From CAYNHQ01 sp964397255 (GTDB taxonomy: Bacteria; Bdellovibrionota_G; JALEGL01; DATDPG01): 36,718 nucleotides of DNA. Numbering within the stretch: the stretch's first letter is position 1; each line of letters opens with the position of its first letter. Position numbers and translations under genes: made by a program. The stretch spans positions 1-36,718 of the forward strand of contig CAYNHQ010000013.1 of assembly GCA_964397255.1 (NCBI GenBank), in the 5' to 3' direction. The notes under the pieces were generated by a model. The model had not been told where the DNA came from, did no database searches, and saw only the letters and a list, made by a program, of their open reading frames with translations. Shown one piece after another: positions 24,569 to 32,759 of the stretch.

Positions 24569-25963
24569 TTAAGAAGTTTTCTTGGAAGGATGCGCGACAA
24601 TCACGGTTCGATGGTTTGTTTGAAAATAAGTATTGGCTACCCTGCGGACATCGGCGGCGGACACCTTTTGATACTTATCTACGTCTTGAAAGTAGCGTCG
24701 ATAGTCCTTGACGACGGTCTCATGGTATCCGAGGGCCTGAGCCTTTTGATCCACATTTCGAAAATTTTCCCAAAAGCTGGTTTCCAGCCGATTCTTCACT
24801 TTCTCTAACTCATCGTTAGGAACATCCGTGGTCTGAAGACGCGTAAGCTCTTCGTCGATATTTTTTTCCGCCTCGGCGGCTGTGCGACCCTCTCGCATGG
24901 TGACATCGATGACATAGAGGCTGGGGTCCTTCGCCTGATCCACCCATCCCCCGGTTTCCGCGGCGATTTCTTTGTCGGTCACGAGCTTCCGATAAAGGCG
25001 TGAGCTCTTTCCTTCGAAGAGCAGGGCATTGGCGACCTCCAGCACAGGAGCGTCCGGATGAAGCGAGTTGCCAATCTTGTAGCCGATGACCAACTTGTCG
25101 GCCGGGATGGGTTGATCAATCGCCTCCCTTCGCTCCTTCTCCTGAGGAGGCTCAACGGGTAATGCGTCGGGAGGAATCATGGACGAAGGAATCGCACCAT
25201 ACGCTTCATTGATTTCTCGAAGAGCGGTTTCGGTGTCGATGTCTCCCACAACGACGACGGTGGCGTTATTCGGCGCGTAGTAGGTATGATGGAAATCAAT
25301 GCAGTCTTTCGTCGTGATCGATTGAATGTCCTTCATCCATCCGATGACAGGCCAGTGATAGGGATGCTTTGTAAAGGCGGTCTTGTTTAACAGTTCAAAC
25401 ATCGTCCCGCTGGGAGAATTATCCGTACGGAATCGACGCTCATTGGCGACGACCTCGCGCTCAGCGTTGACCTGCGCATCGTTTAGGATCATGTTTTGCA
25501 TCCGATCCGCTTCCAACTTTGGAATCAAATGGAATGCCTCTTTAGGAAGGCTTTCGCGATAAAAAGTCCAGTCCGTGTATGTCGAGGCGTTGATTCGGCC
25601 CCCTTGTTCCTCGAGAATTCGGTCAAACTCACCGTCCTTGAGGTTTTTCGTTTCTTTGAACATGAGGTGCTCAAAGAGATGGGCGATTCCCGTGATTCCT
25701 TCTCGCTCATTTCGAGAACCAACATTGAACCAGGTGTGATAGGCAAATACGGGAGCTGAATGATCCTCCATAATGATGACCTTGAGGCCGTTGGTCAGCC
25801 GATATTTTTCGACTTTGATGGCTTTGCCAAACGAAAAAGAATCCACGGCGAAAACCTGCGACTTTCCATTTGAAATATTCTCCACGGTATTGGCCCTCCA
25901 ACGATCAGTTGAGCATTGTGAAACAAAAAATATGAAAAATAAGGCGAGCGAACTTCGAAACAT
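24569..25963 (-). CDS. M16 zinc peptidase, catalytic subunit
   Basis: A 464-aa exported protein. The inverted zinc motif HxxEH is intact (H95-L-F-E98-H99), and the third ligand lies in the EREVVANERR segment near residue 175. YYAPNNATVVVVGDID marks the end of the first M16 domain. The second domain (VIGYKIGNSLHPDAP onward) lacks a zinc site as expected. The N-terminal hydrophobic stretch ends SQC, so it may be a lipoprotein, although Gln before the Cys is unusual. It lies between a lipoprotein and the non-catalytic subunit in one - strand operon. It likely degrades peptides or misfolded proteins in the periplasm. Confidence 0.88.
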   Translation of the reverse strand: MFRSSLALFFIFFVSQCSTDRWRANTVENISNGKSQVFAVDSFSFGKAIKVEKYRLTNGLKVIIMEDHSAPVFAYHTWFNVGSRNEREGITGIAHLFEHLMFKETKNLKDGEFDRILEEQGGRINASTYTDWTFYRESLPKEAFHLIPKLEADRMQNMILNDAQVNAEREVVANERRFRTDNSPSGTMFELLNKTAFTKHPYHWPVIGWMKDIQSITTKDCIDFHHTYYAPNNATVVVVGDIDTETALREINEAYGAIPSSMIPPDALPVEPPQEKERREAIDQPIPADKLVIGYKIGNSLHPDAPVLEVANALLFEGKSSRLYRKLVTDKEIAAETGGWVDQAKDPSLYVIDVTMREGRTAAEAEKNIDEELTRLQTTDVPNDELEKVKNRLETSFWENFRNVDQKAQALGYHETVVKDYRRYFQDVDKYQKVSAADVRRVANTYFQTNHRTVIVAHPSKKTS

Positions 25964-25986
25964 AAGGCCGGCACTGTAACAAGCAG

Positions 25987-26544
25987 TCAGTCCGCGCTCA
26001 AGTTTACGGGTGCGGAAAAGGAGCGGCGAATTTGATCGAAGGTCCTTTGAAGGTCTCCCTCTCGTTCCTCACGGCAAACGAACGTAACCACATACTGGAT
26101 GTCATCGGTCATCGCGAGAATCGTTCGCACGATTCGCGATCCTTCGAGCGCATGGACTCTTCCACGGAGTTCGATCGCAGGAAAGTTCCCAAGTCGACTC
26201 GGGGCGTTCGAAAGAAGTTGGTATTCGTTGAGTGCGAACGAAAGTTGCTTTGCGGCAACGGTAGAAAGCTTGTCCAGCGTCATTCCCGGAGCTCGACGTT
26301 GTGCGACCACATTTACGTTCGCTCGAAAAAGTTTGTCCTCTTTGGATTCTAGAAAAACGACATCAGCTCCGCCCAAGCCATCCCGTTTTAATTCCCATGT
26401 TCGAGGGGCCGAAATGCGGAAGCGGTAGGTGGGATGAACAAATGTCTGCCAGAAACCTGGAATTCGTGAAAAATCACATCCTGTTGAAGTCAGAATGAGG
26501 GGAATGAGGAAAATCGCTCGAATGACGTTGCGTGGGAAAGACAA
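25987..26544 (-). CDS. PsbP/DcrB-like lipoprotein
   Basis: A 185-aa protein with a lipoprotein signal (ILTSTGC, C23) and a mature domain that reads like the DUF1795/PsbP-DcrB fold. Seen are YRFRISAPRTWELKRDGLGGADVVFLESKED, then FPAIELRGRVHALEGSRIVRTILAMTDDIQYVVTFVCREER and an end with DQIRRSF. These domains bind partners or help assembly in cell envelopes; the exact role is unknown. The start is TTG 26544, directly after the TGA of the OmpA gene with no spacer, so translation is probably coupled. It is the second gene in the operon from 27729 to 23157. Confidence 0.7.
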   Translation of the reverse strand: MSFPRNVIRAIFLIPLILTSTGCDFSRIPGFWQTFVHPTYRFRISAPRTWELKRDGLGGADVVFLESKEDKLFRANVNVVAQRRAPGMTLDKLSTVAAKQLSFALNEYQLLSNAPSRLGNFPAIELRGRVHALEGSRIVRTILAMTDDIQYVVTFVCREEREGDLQRTFDQIRRSFSAPVNLSAD

Positions 26545-27729
26545 TCAGTCTTTCGGCAATACTTCTGGATTGAGAAATTTGAACTCCACTCGCCGGTTTT
26601 TAGCCCGACCTTCCTTGGTCTTGTTGCTCGCAATCGGACGCGCCGGGCCATAACCCCGGATTTCAATCCGGTTTTGGACGATGCCTTTGTGGGCGAAATA
26701 TTCTTTCACGCTCTGCGCCCTCTGATACGCCAGGTATTTATTGCGGGAAGCCGTGCCGGTGCTATCCGTGTGCCCCTCAATTCGAAGTCGGAGTGCGGGG
26801 ACTTTGTTGAGGAAGGCGACGGCACGATCCAGAAGAGTGTACGAGCTTTCTTCAATGATGGGTGCGCCTGACTGAAAGTGAATACCGTCCATGACACCTT
26901 GAAATTCATCCGCCTCATGATCCGGACAGCCATCATCGTCCTTGTAGCCGTTCACGGTTTCGGGTTCATCCGGACAGAGGTCCTTGTCATCAGGAATTCC
27001 GTCGTGGTCCCTGTCGGGAAATGGAGTTTGTGTGGCTTGGCGGGCCGGTGTCGGGGTCGGAGTGAGTACGGGTGTGGAGACAGCAGGCACGACCTCGACT
27101 CGCCTTGGAGTGGGAGTTTCTTTGGGCCGATTCGCCTCGGGTGAGATTTGGGCGTAGTATGTAAAATTGAGGCTCATGAGGAAAGCGGTGTGCGTATTTC
27201 CAAACGAAGTCAGGCCGCGAAAATCGGGGCGCAGAGCCAAATTTCTGGCGATGAATGTTTTAAATCCTGCACCGTAATTGATCTGAAAGTCGTAGTCGGT
27301 AGATGTTAAATCATCGTCAAAGATGATTTCTCCTATTCCGAAAGTCCCATATGGAACGAAATAACGATTTACAAAATAATTGCCGACTCCGTTGACCCCC
27401 CAATACGTCACATCTTGATCGGATGTTGAGGTGCGGGTCGGAACGTAACCGTATATTCCTTCCACCTCAATCTGGTTAGTAATCGAATAGCCCAATCGAA
27501 TACCCGGATTCCAAATTTTGCGCGCCTTATCCGATGTTCCGACAAGATCCTGCTTGTATCCGAAGAGATAGGTTCCGATGAAAGGGGTGAAAGTAATGGC
27601 ATTTTTTTTGGGCCCAAAGGCATCCCCTTTGTAGCCAAAAATGGGTGTATCCGCGTCGGCAGCAAAGACCCGCTGAAAGATCAGAAAAATAGCATAGGCC
27701 GAGAGGAGGAAGGGTTTCACGCTTTTCAT
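26545..27729 (-). CDS. OmpA-family outer-membrane protein with TSP3 repeats
   Basis: A 394-aa protein, start ATG 27729 (a GTG 6 codons upstream is in frame but less likely). A signal peptide (to about residue 23) is followed by an eight-strand-type OMP barrel ending near 185 (FTYYAQI), then a Pro/Thr linker. Type-3 thrombospondin calcium repeats follow (DRDHDGIPDDKDLCPDEPE, YKDDDGCPD). The C-terminal OmpA domain (about 270-390) carries RIEGHTDSTG and RGYGPARPIASNKTKEGRAKNRRVEF, which bind diaminopimelate in peptidoglycan. It should tether the outer membrane to the wall. It is the first gene of the operon with the PsbP-like lipoprotein and the M16 pair. Confidence 0.9.
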   Translation of the reverse strand: MKSVKPFLLSAYAIFLIFQRVFAADADTPIFGYKGDAFGPKKNAITFTPFIGTYLFGYKQDLVGTSDKARKIWNPGIRLGYSITNQIEVEGIYGYVPTRTSTSDQDVTYWGVNGVGNYFVNRYFVPYGTFGIGEIIFDDDLTSTDYDFQINYGAGFKTFIARNLALRPDFRGLTSFGNTHTAFLMSLNFTYYAQISPEANRPKETPTPRRVEVVPAVSTPVLTPTPTPARQATQTPFPDRDHDGIPDDKDLCPDEPETVNGYKDDDGCPDHEADEFQGVMDGIHFQSGAPIIEESSYTLLDRAVAFLNKVPALRLRIEGHTDSTGTASRNKYLAYQRAQSVKEYFAHKGIVQNRIEIRGYGPARPIASNKTKEGRAKNRRVEFKFLNPEVLPKD

Positions 27730-27789
27730 CTTGACTTCGAGCTGCACTTTAGATTCCTTGGGGGAAAGCTCCTAGCAAAAAGAAGAATT

Positions 27790-28944
27790 ATGGTCAATCG
27801 GCAAGAGTTGGAACAGCGGGAAAAAGAGCGCCTGGCTCCCTATGCCACATTATCTGCCGAATCGCGAGGGAGAAAGTACGAGGAAGAGAAGCCGAAATTT
27901 CGAACCGATTATCAACGGGACAGAGATCGAATTATACATTCCGCCGCGTTTCGAAGAATGGAATACAAGACTCAGGTTTTTGTGAATCATGAAGGAGATC
28001 ATTATCGGACGCGACTGACCCATAGCTTGGAGGTGTCCCAAATTGGTCGAACCGTGGCCCGAGCACTGGGACTCAACGAGGATTTCATTGAGGCACTGGT
28101 TTTGTCACACGACGTGGGGCATACACCGTTTGGGCATTCAGGTGAACGGGCGATGGCGGCTCTCATGAAAGAGCATGGAGGGTTTGAGCACAACCAGCAA
28201 AGCCTGCGTGTGGTCGAATTCCTTGAGCGGCGATATCCCACATTCAATGGACTGAATCTGACATTTGAGTTGAGGGAAGGAATTGCCAAACATTCGGCCC
28301 ATTGGGATCCGTCCAAAGTACCGGCTGAACTTTTGCCCCATGAACAACCGGGCCTGGAAGCTCAATTGGGCGATCTAGTGGATGAGATTGCGTATAACAA
28401 TCATGACGTCGACGATGGTCTCGCGTCCGGCATGCTCGATCCCCAAGAGCTTGCCAAAGTCGATCTCTGGGCGCGCGCTTCCTCACTGGCGAAGAAGAAA
28501 TATCCCAATTGCGGAGTGGCTGAAATCAAGGATGCCACGATTTCGATCATGATTTCTCTCATGGTGGAGGATCTCATTGAGGAGACCACCCGAAATGTAG
28601 AGAAGGTGTCTATTCGAACGGTCGCGGATATTCGAAATCAAAAAAATACGCTGGCCTCGTTTTCACCGGAAATGTCAAAAATGAATCAGGAACTGAAACG
28701 CTTCCTCTGGAAGAACCTGTATACACACTATCGGGTCGTCCGGATGGAGGAGAAAGCCAAGCGGATCTTAACCGATTTATTTCATGCCTACATGGCTCGT
28801 CCTGAGCAGCTTCCCTCCGAGTTCGTCGTTCGAATGAAGGATGAAACTCCCGCTCGGATCATTTGTGATTATATTGCCGGAATGACCGATCGATTCGCAT
28901 TGGATGAACATCAGAAGCTGTTTGATCCTCATACGAAAGTTTAA
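27790..28944 (+). CDS. dgt: dGTPase-like HD-domain triphosphohydrolase
   Basis: A 384-aa protein of the deoxyguanosine-triphosphate triphosphohydrolase-like family. It splits dNTPs to nucleoside and triphosphate and so controls dNTP pools; some members guard against phage. The H...HD...D metal site is complete: H78 (RTRLTHSLEV), H107-D108 (LSHDVGHTPFGH) and D198 (VDEIAYNNHDVDDG). The RDRDRIIHSAAFRRMEYKTQVF start block is typical. An AAGAAG ribosome site precedes ATG 27790. It is divergent from the OmpA operon and moaB follows after 2 bp. Confidence 0.9.
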   Translation: MVNRQELEQREKERLAPYATLSAESRGRKYEEEKPKFRTDYQRDRDRIIHSAAFRRMEYKTQVFVNHEGDHYRTRLTHSLEVSQIGRTVARALGLNEDFIEALVLSHDVGHTPFGHSGERAMAALMKEHGGFEHNQQSLRVVEFLERRYPTFNGLNLTFELREGIAKHSAHWDPSKVPAELLPHEQPGLEAQLGDLVDEIAYNNHDVDDGLASGMLDPQELAKVDLWARASSLAKKKYPNCGVAEIKDATISIMISLMVEDLIEETTRNVEKVSIRTVADIRNQKNTLASFSPEMSKMNQELKRFLWKNLYTHYRVVRMEEKAKRILTDLFHAYMARPEQLPSEFVVRMKDETPARIICDYIAGMTDRFALDEHQKLFDPHTKV

Positions 28945-28946
28945 CG

Positions 28947-29447
28947 ATGCCTCGAAAACATGGCGAACTGGATCCGAAGCAACTTTCTTTTTTTGTTCTG
29001 ACTATTTCAGACACGCGTACGAGAAAAAACGACGACAGCGGCCGGACGATGGTGGAACGAATGGAAGGGGCAGGGCATCGGTTGGTGGGATACGACATCG
29101 AAAAAGACAACCCCGATCGAGTTCGTTCGGTCATCGAGCGAGCGTTGGAGAGGGTTCGCCCCGACGTCGTACTGATCAATGGAGGAACAGGAATATCCTC
29201 TCGAGATCAAACCTATGAGGCGCTTTCAAAAATGCTCGATAAAAGACTTCCAGGCTTCGGTGAATTCTTTCGATCGCTCAGCGTGAAGGAAATTGGTCCT
29301 CGTACCATTCTCAGTCGTGCCATCGCCGGCGTGATGGAAGACACGCTCGTTTTTTCCGTTCCCGGTTCCACAAGCGCCGTAAAGCTCGCCATGGATAAGA
29401 TTATTCTTCCCGTCGTCAGCCACGCTGTGGGTGAGCTGCGGCGGTGA
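28947..29447 (+). CDS. moaB: MoaB/Mog-family molybdopterin protein
   Basis: A 166-aa single-domain protein of the MoaB/MogA family, which adenylylates molybdopterin on the way to molybdenum cofactor. Seen are the TISDTRT and DDSGRTM blocks, INGGTGISSRDQTYEAL, LPGFGEFFRSLSVKEIG, LSRAIAG and the substrate loop VFSVPGSTSAVKLAM. It starts 2 bp after dgt, so the two are cotranscribed despite no known functional link. No other moa or moe genes are in the window. Its end overlaps the convergent aldehyde dehydrogenase by 32 bp. Confidence 0.9.
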   Translation: MPRKHGELDPKQLSFFVLTISDTRTRKNDDSGRTMVERMEGAGHRLVGYDIEKDNPDRVRSVIERALERVRPDVVLINGGTGISSRDQTYEALSKMLDKRLPGFGEFFRSLSVKEIGPRTILSRAIAGVMEDTLVFSVPGSTSAVKLAMDKIILPVVSHAVGELRR

Positions 29448-31047
29448 TAGGAGTGAGATCGAAAACCTGATGCTCAGGAGAGATTTCTTCAGTGTCCATT
29501 TGGGCGAGCTGGAGGCGGCCCGAAAGTTCATCATTGGCCGCCTGCCATTGCGTGTACGCATCAATCACCCATACCCCTGATTCGCGTGTTCCATTTCCGG
29601 AAGATTTAAAGCCGCCGAACGGAAGGTGGGCTTCCGCTCCGGTGGTGGAATTGTTAATGGAGATCATTCCCGCTTCGACTTCCGTCTTAAATCGGTAAGC
29701 ATTGAGACGATCCTGTGTGTAAATCGCGGCTGAGAGACCATATTTGGTTCCATTTGCAGCAGCGATGGCCTCGTCAATGTCGCTCACTTCAATAATGGAA
29801 ATGGCGGGGCCGAAGACTTCCTCCTGCGCAATCCACTGGTCAATGGAAACGTCTTCCCAAATCGTCGGCCAAACAAAAAATCCCACTTCCGGATCGCCGA
29901 CAAAATGGGCCGGTTTGTCTTTCTTTGTGACTCTGCCTTTTCCCATAACAAGGCGTGCGCCCCCTTTTTCGGCTTCACCAAAATGATTCATGAAGCGGTC
30001 GAAATGGGCTTCTGAAATCATGGGTCCGTACAAAGCGTCCTTATCCAATAAAGGGTTTCCGATTCGAATATTTCGAGCTTGAGAATAAAAGTGTTCCTTA
30101 AACAGCCTTGAGACCGATCGCTGAACAATGATATTTCCGGCCGAAGTGCAACGTTGGCCCGCCGTTCCAAAGGAAGCCCAAATGGCTCCCTCCACCGCTA
30201 GATCAATATTGGCATCCTCCATCACCACAAGGGGATTTTTTCCCCCCAATTCAAGAGATGGAATCTGAATATTTCGCCCGCATATTTCACCTACTTTTCG
30301 TCCGACGGCTGTCGAACCCGTGAAGGACACCTTTTGGACCATTCCCTTTTCCACAAGTCCCACGAGAGCTTCACCTGTTTTCCCGTTTCCATGGACAAGA
30401 TTAAGAACTCCCGGCGGGAGACCCGCTGCGATTAAAAGTCTGGCAAAGGCGTAGGAAATTGCAGGAGATTCCGGCGGGGATTTCCAGACGACCGTATTGC
30501 CGGTCAAAAGTGCCGGAATGATCTTCCATGAAGGAACTGCAATCGGAAAATTGGAGGGAGTAATGACAGCCACCACACCGTAAGGGCGACGATACGTAAA
30601 CAGCTCTTTGTGGCGCATTTCCGACGGGACCGTCATGCCATAGAGACGGCGTCCTTCCGACTGAAAGAATTCGCAGGTGTCGATCGCCTCCTGAACCGAG
30701 CCTCCCGACTCCTTGAGTGTCTTACCGATTTCACGCGTGATCAAATAGGAGAGTTTTTCCTTATTCTCCCGAAGGAGCTCGCCCACGCGACCTATAATTT
30801 TGGCACGAACGGGGGCGGGGGTTTCCTTCCATCGACGGAATGCCTTTTTCGCAGCCCGCGCGGCGGATTCCACATCCTCGACCCCTGAACGTGGAAATGT
30901 TCCAACCAAATCGTTCCGATCGCTGGCATTCGTGGACTCGAAGCGCTTCGATGATTCGGCGTCCCGATCTTGATTATCAATCAGGTTGTAGCCAATCATC
31001 GTTCGGCCATAGGTTTTCGAGAGTTTTCCGTTTTCCTGGAATTCCAT
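29416..31047 (-). CDS. Aldehyde dehydrogenase, likely 2-aminoadipate 6-semialdehyde DH
   Basis: A 543-aa NAD(P)-dependent aldehyde dehydrogenase. Key residues are present: N166 (ITPSNFPIAVPSWK), the FTGSTAVGR coenzyme loop near 242, the general base E266 (SLELGGKNP), nucleophile C300 (GTAGQRCTSAGN) and EEVFGP. ATG 31047 is chosen because it lies 2 bp after the stop of the aminotransferase; the longer opening would overlap that gene by 130 bp. In the same operon as lysine 6-aminotransferase, it most likely oxidises 2-aminoadipate 6-semialdehyde (or its cyclic form) to 2-aminoadipate. The substrate is inferred from context; a glutamate-semialdehyde dehydrogenase is the main alternative. Confidence 0.85.
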   Translation of the reverse strand: MEFQENGKLSKTYGRTMIGYNLIDNQDRDAESSKRFESTNASDRNDLVGTFPRSGVEDVESAARAAKKAFRRWKETPAPVRAKIIGRVGELLRENKEKLSYLITREIGKTLKESGGSVQEAIDTCEFFQSEGRRLYGMTVPSEMRHKELFTYRRPYGVVAVITPSNFPIAVPSWKIIPALLTGNTVVWKSPPESPAISYAFARLLIAAGLPPGVLNLVHGNGKTGEALVGLVEKGMVQKVSFTGSTAVGRKVGEICGRNIQIPSLELGGKNPLVVMEDANIDLAVEGAIWASFGTAGQRCTSAGNIIVQRSVSRLFKEHFYSQARNIRIGNPLLDKDALYGPMISEAHFDRFMNHFGEAEKGGARLVMGKGRVTKKDKPAHFVGDPEVGFFVWPTIWEDVSIDQWIAQEEVFGPAISIIEVSDIDEAIAAANGTKYGLSAAIYTQDRLNAYRFKTEVEAGMISINNSTTGAEAHLPFGGFKSSGNGTRESGVWVIDAYTQWQAANDELSGRLQLAQMDTEEISPEHQVFDLTPITAAAHPQRG

Positions 31048-31049
31048 AT

Positions 31050-32369
31050 CTAGCTCAACTCTCGTTCCGATTTCGCAAAAATCTTCATCGCGGCATCGAC
31101 ATTGGCTTTTGTGAAATCGAGATGAGGGCGGATTCGAATACTCTTGGGTCCGCATGCAAGAATGACGGCTCCATTTTCCCAAATCCGCTTTCGCATCTGA
31201 TCCCTCATGGCCGAATCGGCAAGATCAAACGCGATCATGAGGCCTCTTCCTCGAACATTCGTAATTCGGGGAGCCTCTTTCGCCCATGCTTGAAGTTGGC
31301 CGAGAAAATAGGCGCCGACCATCGCGGCGGAGTCGATCAAGTGATCTTCTTCCATGATCTCCAGAACCCGACGACAGCGAATCATGTCGATCAAATTCCC
31401 GCCCCACGTCGAATTGATTCGGCTCGGAACATGGAACACATTCTCTTTCACTTCATCCACTCGCGTGCTGGCCGCGCAGCCCGCAATTTGAGCCTTCTTT
31501 CCAAACGATATGAGGTCCGGTTTGACGCCGAAGTGATCATGGCACCACATTTTTCCCGTCAGGCCGAAACCCGTTTGAACCTCATCAAAGATGAGAAGAA
31601 ATTCATTTTCATCGGCGAGGGATCTAAGTTCCCGCAGAAACTCCCCGCGAAAATGGTGATCTCCCCCTTCGGCCTGAATCGGCTCAATAATGCATGTGGC
31701 GATTTCATTGGGGTATTTAGAAAGCGCGGCTTTAATTTCGGCGATGGCCTGTTTTTCCGCCGTGATCGTTTCAGATAAAACTTCATCTGTGATGGGGAAC
31801 CGAAGTTTCGGGTTTGAGATTCGAGGCCAGTCAAAATGGGCGAAATATTTGTATTTGTTCGGGTCGTACGTGTTCGTCAATGAAAGGGTGTAGCCGGACC
31901 GGCCGTGAAACGCTTCGCGAAAATGAATGACCCGAGTTCCGATTTCACCGCGACCGGCGGCGATATTTTTTCGAACTTTCCAGTCAAACGCTACTTTGAG
32001 GGCATTTTCCACGCCGAGGGTTCCTCCCTCGACGAAGTAAAAATATCGAAAGTGATTTTGAGAGGCCATTCGAGCAAACGTGTCGACGAATTTTCCATAT
32101 TCCACGGTGTAGACATCGGAAAGAGTGGGGCGATGAATGGCTTCTTTCCCCAGGAGGGCCCGCATTTCATCGTTGGCCAGTTTTGGGTGGTTGTATCCAA
32201 GAGGCTGTGTGGCAAAGAATGAGAATAGATCGAGCACCTTCCGATTCGTTCGAAGGTCGTACATATAGGCCGCCTCGCTCCGGGTAGGGTCAAAGACGGG
32301 GTCGAGGCCGTCGGCCAAAATATGTTTGGAAAGAACTTCGTGAAGGTTCTGAGGTGTAATCGCCGACAT
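31050..32369 (-). CDS. lat: L-lysine 6-aminotransferase
   Basis: A 439-aa class-III PLP aminotransferase matching LAT. It moves the epsilon-amino group of lysine to 2-oxoglutarate, giving 2-aminoadipate 6-semialdehyde. Typical blocks are FDPTRSEAAYMYDLRTNRKVLDLFSFFATQPLGYNHP at the start, EGGTLGVENALKVAFDWKVRKN, HFREAFHGRSGYTLSLTNT, IIEPIQAEGGD, FDEVQTGFGLTGK (D262) and SFGKKAQIAG with the PLP lysine near 291. Length is as expected. A promoter lies directly upstream, with its -10 box only 8 bp before the ATG and no Shine-Dalgarno site. The dehydrogenase follows by 2 bp, completing lysine to 2-aminoadipate. Confidence 0.92.
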   Translation of the reverse strand: MSAITPQNLHEVLSKHILADGLDPVFDPTRSEAAYMYDLRTNRKVLDLFSFFATQPLGYNHPKLANDEMRALLGKEAIHRPTLSDVYTVEYGKFVDTFARMASQNHFRYFYFVEGGTLGVENALKVAFDWKVRKNIAAGRGEIGTRVIHFREAFHGRSGYTLSLTNTYDPNKYKYFAHFDWPRISNPKLRFPITDEVLSETITAEKQAIAEIKAALSKYPNEIATCIIEPIQAEGGDHHFRGEFLRELRSLADENEFLLIFDEVQTGFGLTGKMWCHDHFGVKPDLISFGKKAQIAGCAASTRVDEVKENVFHVPSRINSTWGGNLIDMIRCRRVLEIMEEDHLIDSAAMVGAYFLGQLQAWAKEAPRITNVRGRGLMIAFDLADSAMRDQMRKRIWENGAVILACGPKSIRIRPHLDFTKANVDAAMKIFAKSERELS

Positions 32370-32377
32370 GGGCGGTT

Positions 32378-32406
32378 GTTATAGCCGTGAGTGTCAGTTC
32401 GATCAA
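32378..32406 (-). promoter_or_regulatory. lat promoter
   Basis: On the - strand, TTGATC (32406-32401), a 17-nt spacer and TATAAC (32383-32378) form a good sigma-70-type promoter. The predicted transcription start (about 32371-32369) falls at or within 2 nt of the ATG at 32369, so the message would be leaderless or nearly so. Confidence 0.6.
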
Positions 32407-32440
32407 AATCTGACAGTTTTTTTGTCAGAAATCCTGACAG
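32392..32440. promoter_or_regulatory. Array of TGWCAG boxes upstream of lat (operator candidate)
   Basis: TGTCAG at 32392, TGACAG at 32411, TGTCAG at 32423 and TGACAG at 32435. The last three are spaced exactly 12 bp apart (hexamer plus 6 bp), and the first lies inside the -35/-10 spacer. Three boxes just upstream of the -35 and one in the spacer is the layout of an activator or repressor site. The period of 12 bp differs from the 11 bp of the PhoB box, which has a similar CTGTCA core. The cognate regulator is not in the window. Confidence 0.5.
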
Positions 32441-32479
32441 ATTGAAGCGCTTGATTGAGTAAATTCAATAGGTTGGCTT

Positions 32480-32728
32480 TTGGCGCCATTATTTGGAGAG
32501 AACCGAGGAGGGTTTTCTTCGGGTATTGTAAAGGCCGTTTTTCGTGTGACGACTTCAGGACGTCTCGACAATATTCGGATTGCATCTAGGTTTCACCGAC
32601 CGCAACCCAAACTTGAATCCTGCGTCCGCGAGCGCCTCGAAAGAATCGCTCTGGAAGAAGAGATTCAGCAAGAAAAGATGATCCGCTACACATTCCACTT
32701 CGGCGGTCCTAGTCGCCTTGAATTTTGA
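32480..32728 (+). CDS. Orphan TonB/AgmX-type C-terminal domain
   Basis: An 82-aa open frame with a TTG start. It reads as the C-terminal domain seen in TonB-like and AgmX/PglI proteins: a strand GIVKAVFRVTTSGRLDNIRIAS, a helix ending LESCVRERLERI, and a final strand MIRYTFHF. Such domains normally sit at the end of a longer protein with a membrane anchor and a Pro-rich linker, which are missing. An in-frame stop lies at 32456, so at most 8 codons could be added. It is either a decayed remnant or a free-standing soluble domain. ligA begins 31 bp downstream. Confidence 0.5.
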   Translation: MAPLFGENRGGFSSGIVKAVFRVTTSGRLDNIRIASRFHRPQPKLESCVRERLERIALEEEIQQEKMIRYTFHFGGPSRLEF

Positions 32729-32759
32729 CAAATGACTCATAGGTTGATGCAACAGGGAT

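Noticed and set aside
27790..28944. dGTPase as part of an anti-phage defence island
   Set aside because: Some dGTPases are defensive, but the neighbours (moaB, OmpA operon, lysine catabolism) are housekeeping and no defence gene is near.
31048..31182. N-terminal extension of the aldehyde dehydrogenase
   Set aside because: It overlaps the end of lat and has Cys/Arg-rich sequence unlike the family; ATG 31047 fits tightly after the lat stop.
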